From: Tsukamurella paurometabola DSM 20162
GTDB taxonomy: Bacteria > Actinomycetota > Actinomycetes > Mycobacteriales > Mycobacteriaceae
Reading direction: 5' to 3'
Assembly (NCBI RefSeq): GCF_000092225.1
Contig: NC_014158.1
Span: forward strand, 3,348,001 to 3,412,000
DNA: 64,000 nt
Shown: positions 42,046 through 50,487 of the stretch, piece after piece
Position numbering within the stretch: position 1 is the stretch's first letter
Layout: each line of letters begins with the position of its first letter
The notes under the pieces: model-generated
The model's database searches: none
Seen by the model: the letters and a program-made list of their open reading frames with translations, nothing else
Told to the model about the DNA's origin: nothing
Translations under genes and position numbers: made by a program

Positions 42046-44019
42046 TCAGCCGCGCTTGCGGCGGCTACCCAGGTAGTCGCTGACCACGGCCGCACCGAGC
42101 CCGTCCAGATCGGGGGAGACGAGCCGTCCGCCCACGCGCCGCACCACGGCGTCGAGGAACCGGGTCAGGCCCGGATCATCGCCCAGCTGGAAGACGGTGA
42201 TCTGCGCTCCCGCCGCCGCGGCGGCATCGAGACCGCGCACCGTCATCGCCAGAGTCCGCGGGTGCGGCGGGTAGTCGAAGTAGGCCTCGCCGTCCCGCTC
42301 CAGGTGCGCCGTGGGCTCACCATCGGTCACCACCAGCAACACCGGCTGGGCGTTCGGGTTCGCCCGGAAGTGCTGCTGCGCCAGCATGAGTGCGTGGTGC
42401 AGGTTGGTGCCCTGTTCGTACACGCCGTCGAGGCCGGTGAGCTCATCGACGGTGAGCGTGCGGGCATGCCGCCCGAAGCTGATCAGGGCCAGCTTGTCGC
42501 CGCGGAAGCGGGTGGAGATGAGCTGGTGCAGGGCGAGCGCGGTGCGCTTCATCGGCAGCCACCGGCCCTCCATCACCATGGAGAAGCTGGTGTCCACCAG
42601 TAGTGCGACGGCGGCGTGTGTGCGCGCCTCGGTCTCGGTGACCTCGATGTCCCGGGCGTCCAGTGCCACCGGGCCGGAGACCCCTTCTCCCGCCTGGCGC
42701 AGTACGCCGTTGAGCACGGTACGGGTGGCGTCCCAGGGTTCGGTATCGCCGAAGCGCCACTCCCGGCTGGCGCCGGTGGCCTCGCCGGTGGCGCCGCTGC
42801 GGGCGGTGTTGCGCTCGCCGCCGCGCGAGGTCAGCCGGTGCGCGACGTCCCGCAGGATGGACTGGCCGAGTTGCCGGATCGCCTTGGGCGACAGGCGCAG
42901 CGCGCCGTCGGGGTCACGGGAGAAGTAGCCCTGGTCCTTGAGCGCCTTCTCCAGTTCGGCGAGGGTGCGGGCGTCGGCGACGGCCTCGTCGCCGAGCTGG
43001 CGTTGCAAGGCGTCGAGGTCGATGTCGTCGAGTGCGGCTCCGTTGTGCTGCTGACTCAGTTGTTCGGCAAGGGATTCCAGATCGGCGATGTCCTGCATGG
43101 CCTGCGTGGCGTCGCCGAGACCCATGCCCTGCTCACCGTCGAACTCCTGGCTACCGTTCCAGTCCTCCCCGGGCCGGGCCTGCTGCAACTTGCTGGTGAG
43201 ATCGCCGAGCGCCTGGGAGAGCTGCGGCGAACCGAAGGCGGCCTGCGACAGCTCCTCCAGTTCGGCGCGCTGCTCCGGGCTGAGACTGTTGTAGAGCCGC
43301 TGTGCCGCGGCGCTTCGCCGCGCGAGGGCATCGATGAGCTCGTCGATGTTCCGCGGGTTCTCCGGGAAGTACTGACCGTGCTCGGCCATCAACTCCTCGA
43401 AGTCGTTCTGCGTCGCCGTGCCCGCGTTGTGCTTGTCCAGCAGAGTGTTCAGGTCGTCGAGCATCTTCTGGATCGCCGCGCGGTCCTCGTCGGTCGCGCC
43501 CTCGAGTGCCTGCTTGATTCCGGCGAACTGCTGGTCGAGCAGCTCCCGGCCGAGCAGGTCCCGGATCTGCTCGTACTTCTGCGCCGCTTCGGGCGAGCGC
43601 CACGGGTAGTCGGCGAGTTCGCGCACGGCCTGCGCCGCGGACGGGGGCAGATCGTTGATCTGCATCTCCTGGAACCGGGCGTCGTCGTCGAGGGCGCGCG
43701 CCAGCTCCTTGCGCTCGGCGAGCACCGCCTCGTCGAGCAGTGCGCGGATGTCCTCGAAGGTCTTGCCCAGATTGTTGCGGTGCAACAGTTCCTGGCGCCG
43801 GCGGTTGGCGGCCTCGGCGAGTTTGTCGAGGCCGCGGCGGTTCGCGCTGCCTCGCCGCAGGTACTCCTGCAGGGCGCGGCGCGGCGAGACGCCGTTCATC
43901 ACGTCGCGGCCGATCTCATCGAGAGCATCGCGCACATCGACCGGCGGCGCCAGGGGATCCGGCCCGCCGGTATAGCGGCGGTACTGCGCCAGATGGCGCC
44001 GACGCGAGCCTCTAGCCAT
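42046..44019 (-). CDS. VWA-domain protein (Rv0959-like)
   Basis: A 657-residue protein. A long helical, Gln/Glu-rich N-terminal part is followed by a von Willebrand A domain (about residues 450-645) with the MIDAS site LVDTSFSMVMEGRW (DxSxS), TGLDG and VVTDGEPTAHL. It is coupled to the upstream MoxR/Mg-chelatase-like ATPase gene (8-base overlap at ATG 44019; an in-frame ATG 18 bases upstream is possible). VWA plus AAA+ pairs act as metal-insertion or complex-remodelling chaperones; the client here is unknown. The order matches Rv0958-Rv0959. Confidence 0.88.
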   Translation of the reverse strand: MARGSRRRHLAQYRRYTGGPDPLAPPVDVRDALDEIGRDVMNGVSPRRALQEYLRRGSANRRGLDKLAEAANRRRQELLHRNNLGKTFEDIRALLDEAVLAERKELARALDDDARFQEMQINDLPPSAAQAVRELADYPWRSPEAAQKYEQIRDLLGRELLDQQFAGIKQALEGATDEDRAAIQKMLDDLNTLLDKHNAGTATQNDFEELMAEHGQYFPENPRNIDELIDALARRSAAAQRLYNSLSPEQRAELEELSQAAFGSPQLSQALGDLTSKLQQARPGEDWNGSQEFDGEQGMGLGDATQAMQDIADLESLAEQLSQQHNGAALDDIDLDALQRQLGDEAVADARTLAELEKALKDQGYFSRDPDGALRLSPKAIRQLGQSILRDVAHRLTSRGGERNTARSGATGEATGASREWRFGDTEPWDATRTVLNGVLRQAGEGVSGPVALDARDIEVTETEARTHAAVALLVDTSFSMVMEGRWLPMKRTALALHQLISTRFRGDKLALISFGRHARTLTVDELTGLDGVYEQGTNLHHALMLAQQHFRANPNAQPVLLVVTDGEPTAHLERDGEAYFDYPPHPRTLAMTVRGLDAAAAAGAQITVFQLGDDPGLTRFLDAVVRRVGGRLVSPDLDGLGAAVVSDYLGSRRKRG

Positions 44020-45433
44020 AGACGGTCTGTCCGTCATCGTCGGATTCCTTGCCGATCCGGCGCAACAGGTACAGCCCCTCCAACGCGAACTCCGCTGCCG
44101 CCGCGCGTTCGCCGGGCGATTCGGCCTCCAGGCGCCGGTAGACCTCGGCGAGCACCGGCACCTCGGGCAGGTTGTCGAGGAGTTCGGCGGCGGTCACATC
44201 GTCGCCGGTGACCACGGGCCCGCCGGCTTCGATGGCCTCGACCAGCGGCGTCAGGTCGACGCCGAGAAGGTACTCGCCGATGGTCTCGGCGACGGCGCGG
44301 CGCAGCAGATGCACCAGTACCGACAGCTCGCGTCCCTCCTCACCGGCCTCGAACTCGACCTTGCCACGCAGCACATCGGGCACGGTCTGCAGGTCGACGA
44401 CGCGGGCGACCGGCAGCTCCTCTCCCCCGACGGCGGCACGGTGCAGTGCGCCCGCCGCGACGGTCTCCTGAGCGGCGATGGCGAACCGGGCGGAGACGCC
44501 GGAGCGCTGGTCGACCGCGGGGGATTCCCGCAGAGCGCGGGTGAACCGGGCCAGCACCTCGGTGAGGTACTGCGGCACGGACGCCACCACGTCGGCCTCC
44601 TGCTCGATGACGGCCACCTCGTCTTCGAGGTCCAGCGGGTAGTGCGTGCGGATCTCGGCGCCGAAGCGGTCCTTGAGCGGCGTGATGATGCGGCCGCGGT
44701 TGGTGTAGTCCTCGGGGTTGGCACTCGCCAGCAGCAGCACGTCCAGCGGCAGGCGCAGCGTGTAACCGCGCACCTGGATATCGCGCTCCTCCATCACGTT
44801 GAGCATCGCCACCTGGATGCGCTCGGCGAGGTCGGGCAGCTCGTTGACGGCGACGATGCCGCGGTGCGCCCGCGGGATGAGGCCGAAGTGGATGGTCTCG
44901 GGATCGCCGAGGCTGCGCCCCTGCGCCACTTTGACGGGGTCGACGTCGCCCACCAGGTCGCCGACGGAGGTGTCCGGCGTGGCCAGCTTCTCCGAATAGC
45001 GCTCGTCGCGGTGACGCCACGCGACGGGTAGATCGTCACCGAGTTCGGCCGCGCGGCGGATCGAGGCGGGAGTGATCGGGTGGTACGGGTGCTCGCCGAG
45101 CTCGGCACCGTCGATCACGGGGGTCCACTCGTCGAGCAGGCCGACGATGGTGCGGATCAACCGCGTCTTGCCCTGTCCGCGCTCGCCGAGCAGGACCACG
45201 TCGTGGCCGGCCAGGAGGGCACGTTCGAGCTGCGGGATGACGGTGTCGTCGAACCCTTGGATGCCGTCCCAGGGGTCGGTGTCGGCGCGCAGCGCGGTGA
45301 GCAGGTTGTGCCGGAGCTCGTCCTTGATGCCGCGGTAGACGTGGCCGGAGGCCTTCAGTTCGCCGAGCGTGGCGGGCAATTCAGCGGGGAACTCTGCGGG
45401 CAGATCAGCGCGTGCGGAAGTCACGCCGTCCAC
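44012..45433 (-). CDS. MoxR/Mg-chelatase-type AAA+ ATPase (Rv0958-like)
   Basis: A 473-residue AAA+ protein. Walker A is LLGERGQGKTRLIRT (about residues 80-94); a later region has GIVAVNELPDLAERIQVAMLNVMEERDIQVRGYTLRLPLDVLLLASANPEDYTNRGRIITPLKDRFGAEIRTHYP (sensor I and arginine finger context) in overlapping motifs. It is like the magnesium-chelatase-type ATPase Rv0958. It would drive remodelling with the VWA partner in an ATP-dependent way. GTG 45433 was used; GTG 45424 is an alternative. Confidence 0.88.
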   Translation of the reverse strand: MDGVTSARADLPAEFPAELPATLGELKASGHVYRGIKDELRHNLLTALRADTDPWDGIQGFDDTVIPQLERALLAGHDVVLLGERGQGKTRLIRTIVGLLDEWTPVIDGAELGEHPYHPITPASIRRAAELGDDLPVAWRHRDERYSEKLATPDTSVGDLVGDVDPVKVAQGRSLGDPETIHFGLIPRAHRGIVAVNELPDLAERIQVAMLNVMEERDIQVRGYTLRLPLDVLLLASANPEDYTNRGRIITPLKDRFGAEIRTHYPLDLEDEVAVIEQEADVVASVPQYLTEVLARFTRALRESPAVDQRSGVSARFAIAAQETVAAGALHRAAVGGEELPVARVVDLQTVPDVLRGKVEFEAGEEGRELSVLVHLLRRAVAETIGEYLLGVDLTPLVEAIEAGGPVVTGDDVTAAELLDNLPEVPVLAEVYRRLEAESPGERAAAAEFALEGLYLLRRIGKESDDDGQTVYG

Positions 45434-45499
45434 GCGACGCCGATCTGCCCCGCGCGCTCGACGGACTACGCCCGCAGCGAAACCGGGAATATCCGCGGG

Positions 45500-46363
45500 C
45501 TAGGACTTCTTGGTGCCGGGGATGATTCCGGCGTCCAGGACGGCCTTGGTGACGGGGCGGACCCGCTCGATCAGATCGGCCGAGCCATCCGCGAAGGCAG
45601 CGGCGCTGATGGCATCGGTACCGGCCTCGATATCGAGGTAGGTGGCCATACCGTCGGCGGTGAGCCGATGCTCTTCGGGCTCGCCCTCGACCAGGCCGCG
45701 CTCGGTGAGCCGGGCGACGGCGCCGTTCCACTGGTCCTCGCTCCAGCCGCGGGTGATGCGGAAGAAACGCCGGCCCATCACCCGGCGGCGCACCGTCGGG
45801 TCGGGAAGGTCGGCCTCGTGCAGGACGCCCGCCTCGAGGCCGGTGAGGCCGTGCCGGACGAGTTCGGCGAGGTGGTTGTCGCCGCGCCACTCTCGCAAGA
45901 CGGTGATGTGCCGCCACAGCGCGAGGGCCGGATCGTCGGGGATCTCCGAGGAGGCCCAGGCGGCGGCCAGGGTGCGGCCGGCGATGGGGAGTTCGCGCAC
46001 CAGGTCGCCGAAGCCGGCTGCCAGTGCGGCGAGCTCGCCGGCATCGATTCCGGCCAGGATCTCGCGGTACTGCTCGGCGAGCATCACGTACCGGCGCTCG
46101 TCGATCTCCGCGAGCCCGGCGTCGATCGCCTGGGGCCAGGCGTCGTCGATCAAGGCGGGGGCGAAGTTGTAGAACGCGGCGGTGACCACGGCCGGTCGCG
46201 ACTCTCCGATCGGCGCCGCCCGCGCGCCCACGTAGAAGGCGTGGCCGTCGAGACCGAGATCGCGCTGAGCGTCCCGGATCCCGGGGTTGAAGTAGGCGAC
46301 CACGTGGAACGGCTCCACGGTCTCGTATGCGCGGCGAGCGAGGGCGATTGCGGTGTCCGACAT
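45500..46363 (-). CDS. SCO6745-family protein with helix-turn-helix-like C-terminal part
   Basis: A 287-residue protein beginning MSDTAIALARRAYETVEPFHVVAYF, followed by GHAFYVGARAAPIG and FYNFAPALIDDAWP, with a winged-helix-like C-terminal segment (ITRGWSEDQWNGAVARLTERGLVE, HRLTADGMATY). This fits the actinobacterial SCO6745 family, whose function is unknown. ATG 46363 (MSDTAI) was chosen because the upstream extension is low in family features. It is the first gene upstream of the MoxR gene on this strand, after the small convergent gap. Confidence 0.75.
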   Translation of the reverse strand: MSDTAIALARRAYETVEPFHVVAYFNPGIRDAQRDLGLDGHAFYVGARAAPIGESRPAVVTAAFYNFAPALIDDAWPQAIDAGLAEIDERRYVMLAEQYREILAGIDAGELAALAAGFGDLVRELPIAGRTLAAAWASSEIPDDPALALWRHITVLREWRGDNHLAELVRHGLTGLEAGVLHEADLPDPTVRRRVMGRRFFRITRGWSEDQWNGAVARLTERGLVEGEPEEHRLTADGMATYLDIEAGTDAISAAAFADGSADLIERVRPVTKAVLDAGIIPGTKKS

Positions 46364-46406
46364 GCCCTTCACAGTGTCAGGGCGGCGGCCGGTTGTCGAT
46401 GGCGGG

Positions 46407-46874
46407 TTACTTGTAGAAGCCCTCACGCAGGTTGATGCCGTGCTCGACCCACACCTTCATGGCGGCGAGCATGCCGGTCCAGCCCATGCAGTTGCCGAAC
46501 GCACTCTTGGCACCGGCCTCGGTGGGCACCCACGACGATTCGGTGATGGTGACCAGGGTCCGGGAGTCGTCGTCGATGGGCTCGAACTCGAACGTGGTGG
46601 TCGTGTGGCCGTCGGCGGCGGACGCCTCGACGGCATCCCAGCGGATCACGATCTTGGAGTTCGGCGTGGACTCGACCACCTGCACCGGGAAGGCACCCGG
46701 GAAATCGGCGAAGTCCCAGGTGACCTCGGCACCCGCCTCCAGGCGGCCGCGGGCACCGCCGGTGGTGAAGTACTTGGACAGTTGCGCGGGATCGGCGACG
46801 GCCTCGTAGACCTGTGCGGTGGGGCGCGCCACGCAGCCGGAGACGGTGAAGGAGAGTTCGTTGAGTTCGGACAT
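46407..46874 (-). CDS. SRPBCC (AHSA1-like) family protein
   Basis: A 155-residue START-fold protein. It begins MSELNELSFTVSGCVARPTAQVYEAVADPAQLSKYFTTGG and ends GWTGMLAAMKVWVEHGINLREGFYK in overlapping motifs, as in AHSA1-type ligand-binding proteins. ArsR-SRPBCC pairs are common. Its start codon is only 16 bases from the divergent arsR start and lies in the same inverted repeat. The bound ligand is unknown. Confidence 0.85.
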   Translation of the reverse strand: MSELNELSFTVSGCVARPTAQVYEAVADPAQLSKYFTTGGARGRLEAGAEVTWDFADFPGAFPVQVVESTPNSKIVIRWDAVEASAADGHTTTTFEFEPIDDDSRTLVTITESSWVPTEAGAKSAFGNCMGWTGMLAAMKVWVEHGINLREGFYK

Positions 46875-46895
46875 GTGATAAAACTACAACATGTC
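46870..46895. promoter_or_regulatory. Shared operator with both divergent start codons inside
   Basis: GACATGT (46870-46876) and ACATGTC (46889-46895) are exact complements with 12 bases between. The CAT of the SRPBCC gene (46872-46874) and the ATG of the arsR gene (46891-46893) both sit in the arms. TAGTTT on the minus strand, 6 bases before the SRPBCC ATG, is a fitting -10 for a leaderless message. An ArsR dimer on this site would block both genes at their start. Confidence 0.6.
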
Positions 46896-47280
46896 TACGG
46901 AAGGCCGCAAGGGCGAACCGACTCCGGACTCCCCGTCCGGTGCGGTCGGCGCCGCGCACGATCGGGACGACCTCGTGTTCAAGGCACTCGCGAACAGCAC
47001 CCGGCGGCGCATGCTCGACGTGCTCAAGCAGTCACCGCGGACCACCGGCGACCTGTGTGCGCAGTTCCCCGATCTGGACCGCACCACGGTGCTCCAGCAC
47101 CTCCGTGTGCTCGAACGCGCCGAACTGGTGATCGGCCGCAAGGTGGGGCGCGAGCGGCACCTGACGCTGGCTCCCGTCCCCATCAAGCGCATTCACGACC
47201 GTTGGATCGGCGAATACGCCCGCGCCGCCGTCTCCCTCCTCGACGACCTGGGCCGTCTGGGTACCACTGATGACACCTGA
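46891..47280 (+). CDS. ArsR-family transcriptional regulator
   Basis: A 129-residue winged-helix regulator. The HTH region is DDLVFKALANSTRRRMLDVLKQSPRTTGDLCAQFPDLDRTTVLQHLRVLERAELV in overlapping motifs, with HLTLAPVPIKRIHDRWI after it. It has no obvious CxC metal site, so it is likely of the metal-independent ArsR-SRPBCC type. The first 25 residues look disordered; a later start is possible, but ATG 46891 lies in the operator shared with the SRPBCC gene. Confidence 0.87.
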   Translation: MSTEGRKGEPTPDSPSGAVGAAHDRDDLVFKALANSTRRRMLDVLKQSPRTTGDLCAQFPDLDRTTVLQHLRVLERAELVIGRKVGRERHLTLAPVPIKRIHDRWIGEYARAAVSLLDDLGRLGTTDDT

Positions 47281-47337
47281 ACGGCCCAGAACCGTGGCGC
47301 GCAGGAACCAGGGGCATCGTCCGCGCGTCCAATCGGT

Positions 47338-48192
47338 ATGGACGCGATCCGAATGCACCGCTTGAGCACCGAGCAGGACGGGATCCTCTCCACCGCTGAT
47401 CTGCGCGCGTGCGGCCTCGATGCCCGTGCGGTTCGCCGCAGGCTCGACGCCGGGACGCTCATCCGCCTGCACCGCGGCGTCTACACGCCCACCGGCCATC
47501 GATTGACCGAGCATTCCCGTCTCCGCGCCGGGATGCTCGTCGCCGCGGGTATCGCTGACCGGTCGAGCGCAGCCTTCTGGCACGGCCTACGCCGCGACCT
47601 TCCGCCGTTCCTCGAAGCGACCGTGCCGCGCAATCACCGCGTCCCCGCATCGAATCCGTTCACGATGCACCCTCGTCGGCGCCGATTGGACGGCGCGGAC
47701 ATCGTCTCCATCCGTGGGCTCTTGACCACTTCTGTCGCGCTCACCGTCCTCGAACTCGCTGACGTACACACGCTCGACGATGCCCTCCGCACCCGCCGCA
47801 CGACCCTCGCCGAACTCGCCACCACGGCGGGTCGCTACCGGCACTGCCACGGACTCGCGGCGGGCCGCACACTGCTCGCGAGCGCGAACGGCGACACTCA
47901 CTCCGAAGCCGAACGCAGATTTCGAGCGCTTCTCCGGGCCGCCGGGATCTCCGGGTGGCATCAACAACACCGCTTCGAACGATGGTGGATCGATGTCGCG
48001 TTCCCCGGGCGGCGCATCGCAATCGAGATCGACGGCTGGGCCTACCACCGCTCCCACGAGCGATTCGCGAACGACGCCGAGAAGCACACCCGGCTGGCGT
48101 TGGCGGGCTGGACCCTGCTGCGGTTCACCTGGCAGCAAATCACCGAACAACCGGCCGAGGTGGTCCGCACTCTGGCCCGGGCGCTGAACTGA
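47338..48192 (+). CDS. DUF559-type protein with AbiEi-like N-terminal domain (copy 2)
   Basis: A 284-residue protein of the same family as the gene at 21939. It has an N-terminal helix-turn-helix-like part (ILSTADLRACGLDARAVRRRLDAGTLIRLHRGVYTP), a middle region, and a C-terminal Vsr/DUF559 nuclease-like core (FERWWIDVAFPGRRIAIEIDGWAYHRS; Asp, Glu and Asp in the PD-(D/E)xK style). No toxin gene lies next to it, so toxin-antitoxin activity is unsupported. It ends at a perfect bidirectional hairpin. Confidence 0.75.
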   Translation: MDAIRMHRLSTEQDGILSTADLRACGLDARAVRRRLDAGTLIRLHRGVYTPTGHRLTEHSRLRAGMLVAAGIADRSSAAFWHGLRRDLPPFLEATVPRNHRVPASNPFTMHPRRRRLDGADIVSIRGLLTTSVALTVLELADVHTLDDALRTRRTTLAELATTAGRYRHCHGLAAGRTLLASANGDTHSEAERRFRALLRAAGISGWHQQHRFERWWIDVAFPGRRIAIEIDGWAYHRSHERFANDAEKHTRLALAGWTLLRFTWQQITEQPAEVVRTLARALN

Positions 48193-48193
48193 C

Positions 48194-48239
48194 CTTCGGG
48201 CCGTTCGGGTGCCACGCGTAACACCCGAACGGCCCGAAG
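48194..48239. terminator. Strong bidirectional terminator
   Basis: A perfect 18-bp stem (48194-48211 with 48222-48239; arms CTTCGGGCCGTTCGGGTG) encloses a 10-base loop. It lies between the convergent DUF559 and purH genes. Confidence 0.9.
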
Positions 48240-48248
48240 CCGTACCGA

Positions 48249-49793
48249 TCAGTGGAAGAAGTGCCGGGTACCTGTGAAGTACATCGTCACGCCGGCCTCG
48301 GCGGCCGCCTCGACGACCTCCTTATCGCGGATGGAGCCGCCGGGCTGCACGATCGCCTTGACGCCCGCGTCGATGAGGATCTGCGGGCCGTCGGGGAACG
48401 GGAAGAAGGCATCGGATGCGGCCACCGACCCGAGCACTCGGTCGCCGGCGCGCTTGACCGCGAGCTGTGCGGAGTCCACGCGGTTCACCTGGCCCATGCC
48501 CACACCGACGGAGGCGCCGCGCGAGGCCAGCAGGATCGCGTTGGACTTCACCGCCCGGCAGGCGCGCCAGGCGAATTCGAGGTCCGCGAGGGTGGCCTCG
48601 TCGGCTGGCTCGCCGGTGGCCAGGGTCCAGTTCGCGGGGTCATCACCCTCGGCGTCGATCGCATCCGAGCGCTGTACCAGCAGGCCGCCGGTGATCTGCT
48701 TGATCTCGGTACCGAGCACGGGGGGCTCGGCGAGCAGCACGCGGATGTTCTTCTTGCGCTGCAGCACCGCAACGGCGCCATCGGCGTAGGCCGGGGCGAT
48801 GATCACCTCGGTGAAGATCTCCGAGACCTGCTCGGCCATCTCCAGGCTCACCTCGCGGTTGGCGGCGATCACGCCGCCGTACGCCGACACCGGGTCGCAG
48901 GCGTGCGCCTTGCGATGCGCCTGCGCTACGTCCTTGCCGATGGCGATACCGCACGGGTTGGCGTGCTTGATGATCGCGACGGCGGGCTCGCGGAAGTCGT
49001 AGGCGGCGCGCCACGCGGCGTCACCGTCGGTGTAGTTGTTGTAGCTCATCTCCTTGCCGTGCAACTGCTGCGCCTGCGCGAGTCCGGCCGTGGAGCCGCC
49101 CACATACAGCGCGGCACCCTGGTGCGGGTTCTCGCCGTACCGCAGCACGGCATCGCGGTTCCAGGTTCCGCCCATCCACGCCGGGAAGCCGGTGTCGGCT
49201 TCCGGAGCGACCACATTGGTCAGATAGGACGCAACGGCCACATCGTAGTCGGCGGTGTGCCGGAAGGCCTTCGCGGCGAACTGCTTCCGCTCCTCCAACG
49301 AGAAGCCGGTGCGCGCCCGGTCGGTCACGGCGGTGTAGTCATCAGGCGAGACCACCACCGTGACCGACGGGTGGTTCTTCGCCGCGCCGCGCACCATCGA
49401 CGGTCCGCCGATGTCGATCTGTTCGATGCACTCGTCCTCGGTGGCGCCGGAGGCAACGGTGTCGCTGAAGGGATAGAGGTTCACCACCACCAGCTCGAAC
49501 TTCTTCACGTTCAGCTCGCGCAGCTGCTCGAGGTGCTCGGGCAGCCGGGTGTCGGCGAGGATGCCCGCGTGGATCTTCGGGTGCAGCGTCTTGACCCGGC
49601 CGTCGAGGCACTCGGGGAAGCCGGTCACCTCCTCGACGCGGGTCACGGGCACGCCGGCGTCGGCGATGACGCGCGCCGTCGAGCCGGTCGAGACGATCTC
49701 CACCCCCGCCTGCGCCAGGCCGGTGGCGAGTTCCACCAGACCCGACTTGTCGTACACGCTGATCAGAGCGCGCTTGATGGGGATGTTGCTCAT
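48249..49793 (-). CDS. purH: Bifunctional AICAR formyltransferase/IMP cyclohydrolase
   Basis: A 514-residue PurH for the last two steps of IMP synthesis. The N-terminal IMP cyclohydrolase (MGS-like) has [34 protein letters not shown]; the C-terminal transformylase has [46 protein letters not shown] and [27 protein letters not shown] in overlapping motifs. It is coupled to purN (ATGA overlap). Full length for the family. Confidence 0.97.
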   Translation of the reverse strand: MSNIPIKRALISVYDKSGLVELATGLAQAGVEIVSTGSTARVIADAGVPVTRVEEVTGFPECLDGRVKTLHPKIHAGILADTRLPEHLEQLRELNVKKFELVVVNLYPFSDTVASGATEDECIEQIDIGGPSMVRGAAKNHPSVTVVVSPDDYTAVTDRARTGFSLEERKQFAAKAFRHTADYDVAVASYLTNVVAPEADTGFPAWMGGTWNRDAVLRYGENPHQGAALYVGGSTAGLAQAQQLHGKEMSYNNYTDGDAAWRAAYDFREPAVAIIKHANPCGIAIGKDVAQAHRKAHACDPVSAYGGVIAANREVSLEMAEQVSEIFTEVIIAPAYADGAVAVLQRKKNIRVLLAEPPVLGTEIKQITGGLLVQRSDAIDAEGDDPANWTLATGEPADEATLADLEFAWRACRAVKSNAILLASRGASVGVGMGQVNRVDSAQLAVKRAGDRVLGSVAASDAFFPFPDGPQILIDAGVKAIVQPGGSIRDKEVVEAAAEAGVTMYFTGTRHFFH

Positions 49794-50410
49794 GAAATCG
49801 TGACCTTTCGTCCGTCCGTGCGGTAGCCGCTTCGGGCCACCGCGGCGACGACCTCGGTGAGGAGGTGCCGCTCAACGATCTTGATGCGTTCGTGCAGGGT
49901 CTCTTCGGTGTCCCCCGGTTCCACGGGGACGGCGCGCTGGGCCAGGATCGGGCCGGTGTCGAGACCCGCATCCACCAGGTGCACCGTGGAACCGGTGAGT
50001 TTGACGCCGTGCTCCAGCGCGGCGGGCACGGCGTGAGCGCCGGGGAACGCGGGCAACAGTGCGGGGTGCGCGTTGATCACCCGCCCGCCGAACGCGGCGA
50101 GGAACCGCGCCCCCAGGATCTTCATGAACCCGGCGGCCACCACGAGATGCGGCTCCATCTCGGCGACCGCCGCAGTGAGCGCCCCGTCCCACGCCGCCCG
50201 GTCGTCGTACGCGGCGAGCGGTACCTCGGCCGACGGCACGCCGGCATCGTCGGCCACGGTGAGCGCGCGACAGGTGCGATCGGCGACGACGCCCACCACG
50301 GATCCCGGATACCCCTCTTCAGCGGACGCCGCGAGCAGTGCTTCGAGCAGCGAGCCGGTGCCGGAGGCCAGCACGACGATCCGCGCCGGCGCGCACGGCG
50401 GCACCACCAC
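49790..50410 (-). CDS. purN: Phosphoribosylglycinamide formyltransferase (GART, folate-dependent)
   Basis: A 206-residue PurN. It transfers formyl from 10-formyl-THF to GAR. Signatures are [53 protein letters not shown] with catalytic Asn-His, and [23 protein letters not shown] with the catalytic Asp. Three consecutive GTG codons (50410, 50407, 50404) offer the start; none has a strong Shine-Dalgarno. It is upstream of purH with an ATGA overlap and downstream of the PerM-like gene. Confidence 0.95.
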   Translation of the reverse strand: MVVPPCAPARIVVLASGTGSLLEALLAASAEEGYPGSVVGVVADRTCRALTVADDAGVPSAEVPLAAYDDRAAWDGALTAAVAEMEPHLVVAAGFMKILGARFLAAFGGRVINAHPALLPAFPGAHAVPAALEHGVKLTGSTVHLVDAGLDTGPILAQRAVPVEPGDTEETLHERIKIVERHLLTEVVAAVARSGYRTDGRKVTIS

Positions 50411-50487
50411 GGTGGGGCTGGGCGTGGTCAGGATGTTCTCCTCGCAAGGGGGACGATGCGGCTTCAGCCTAACGCCGCCGCTCTCGG

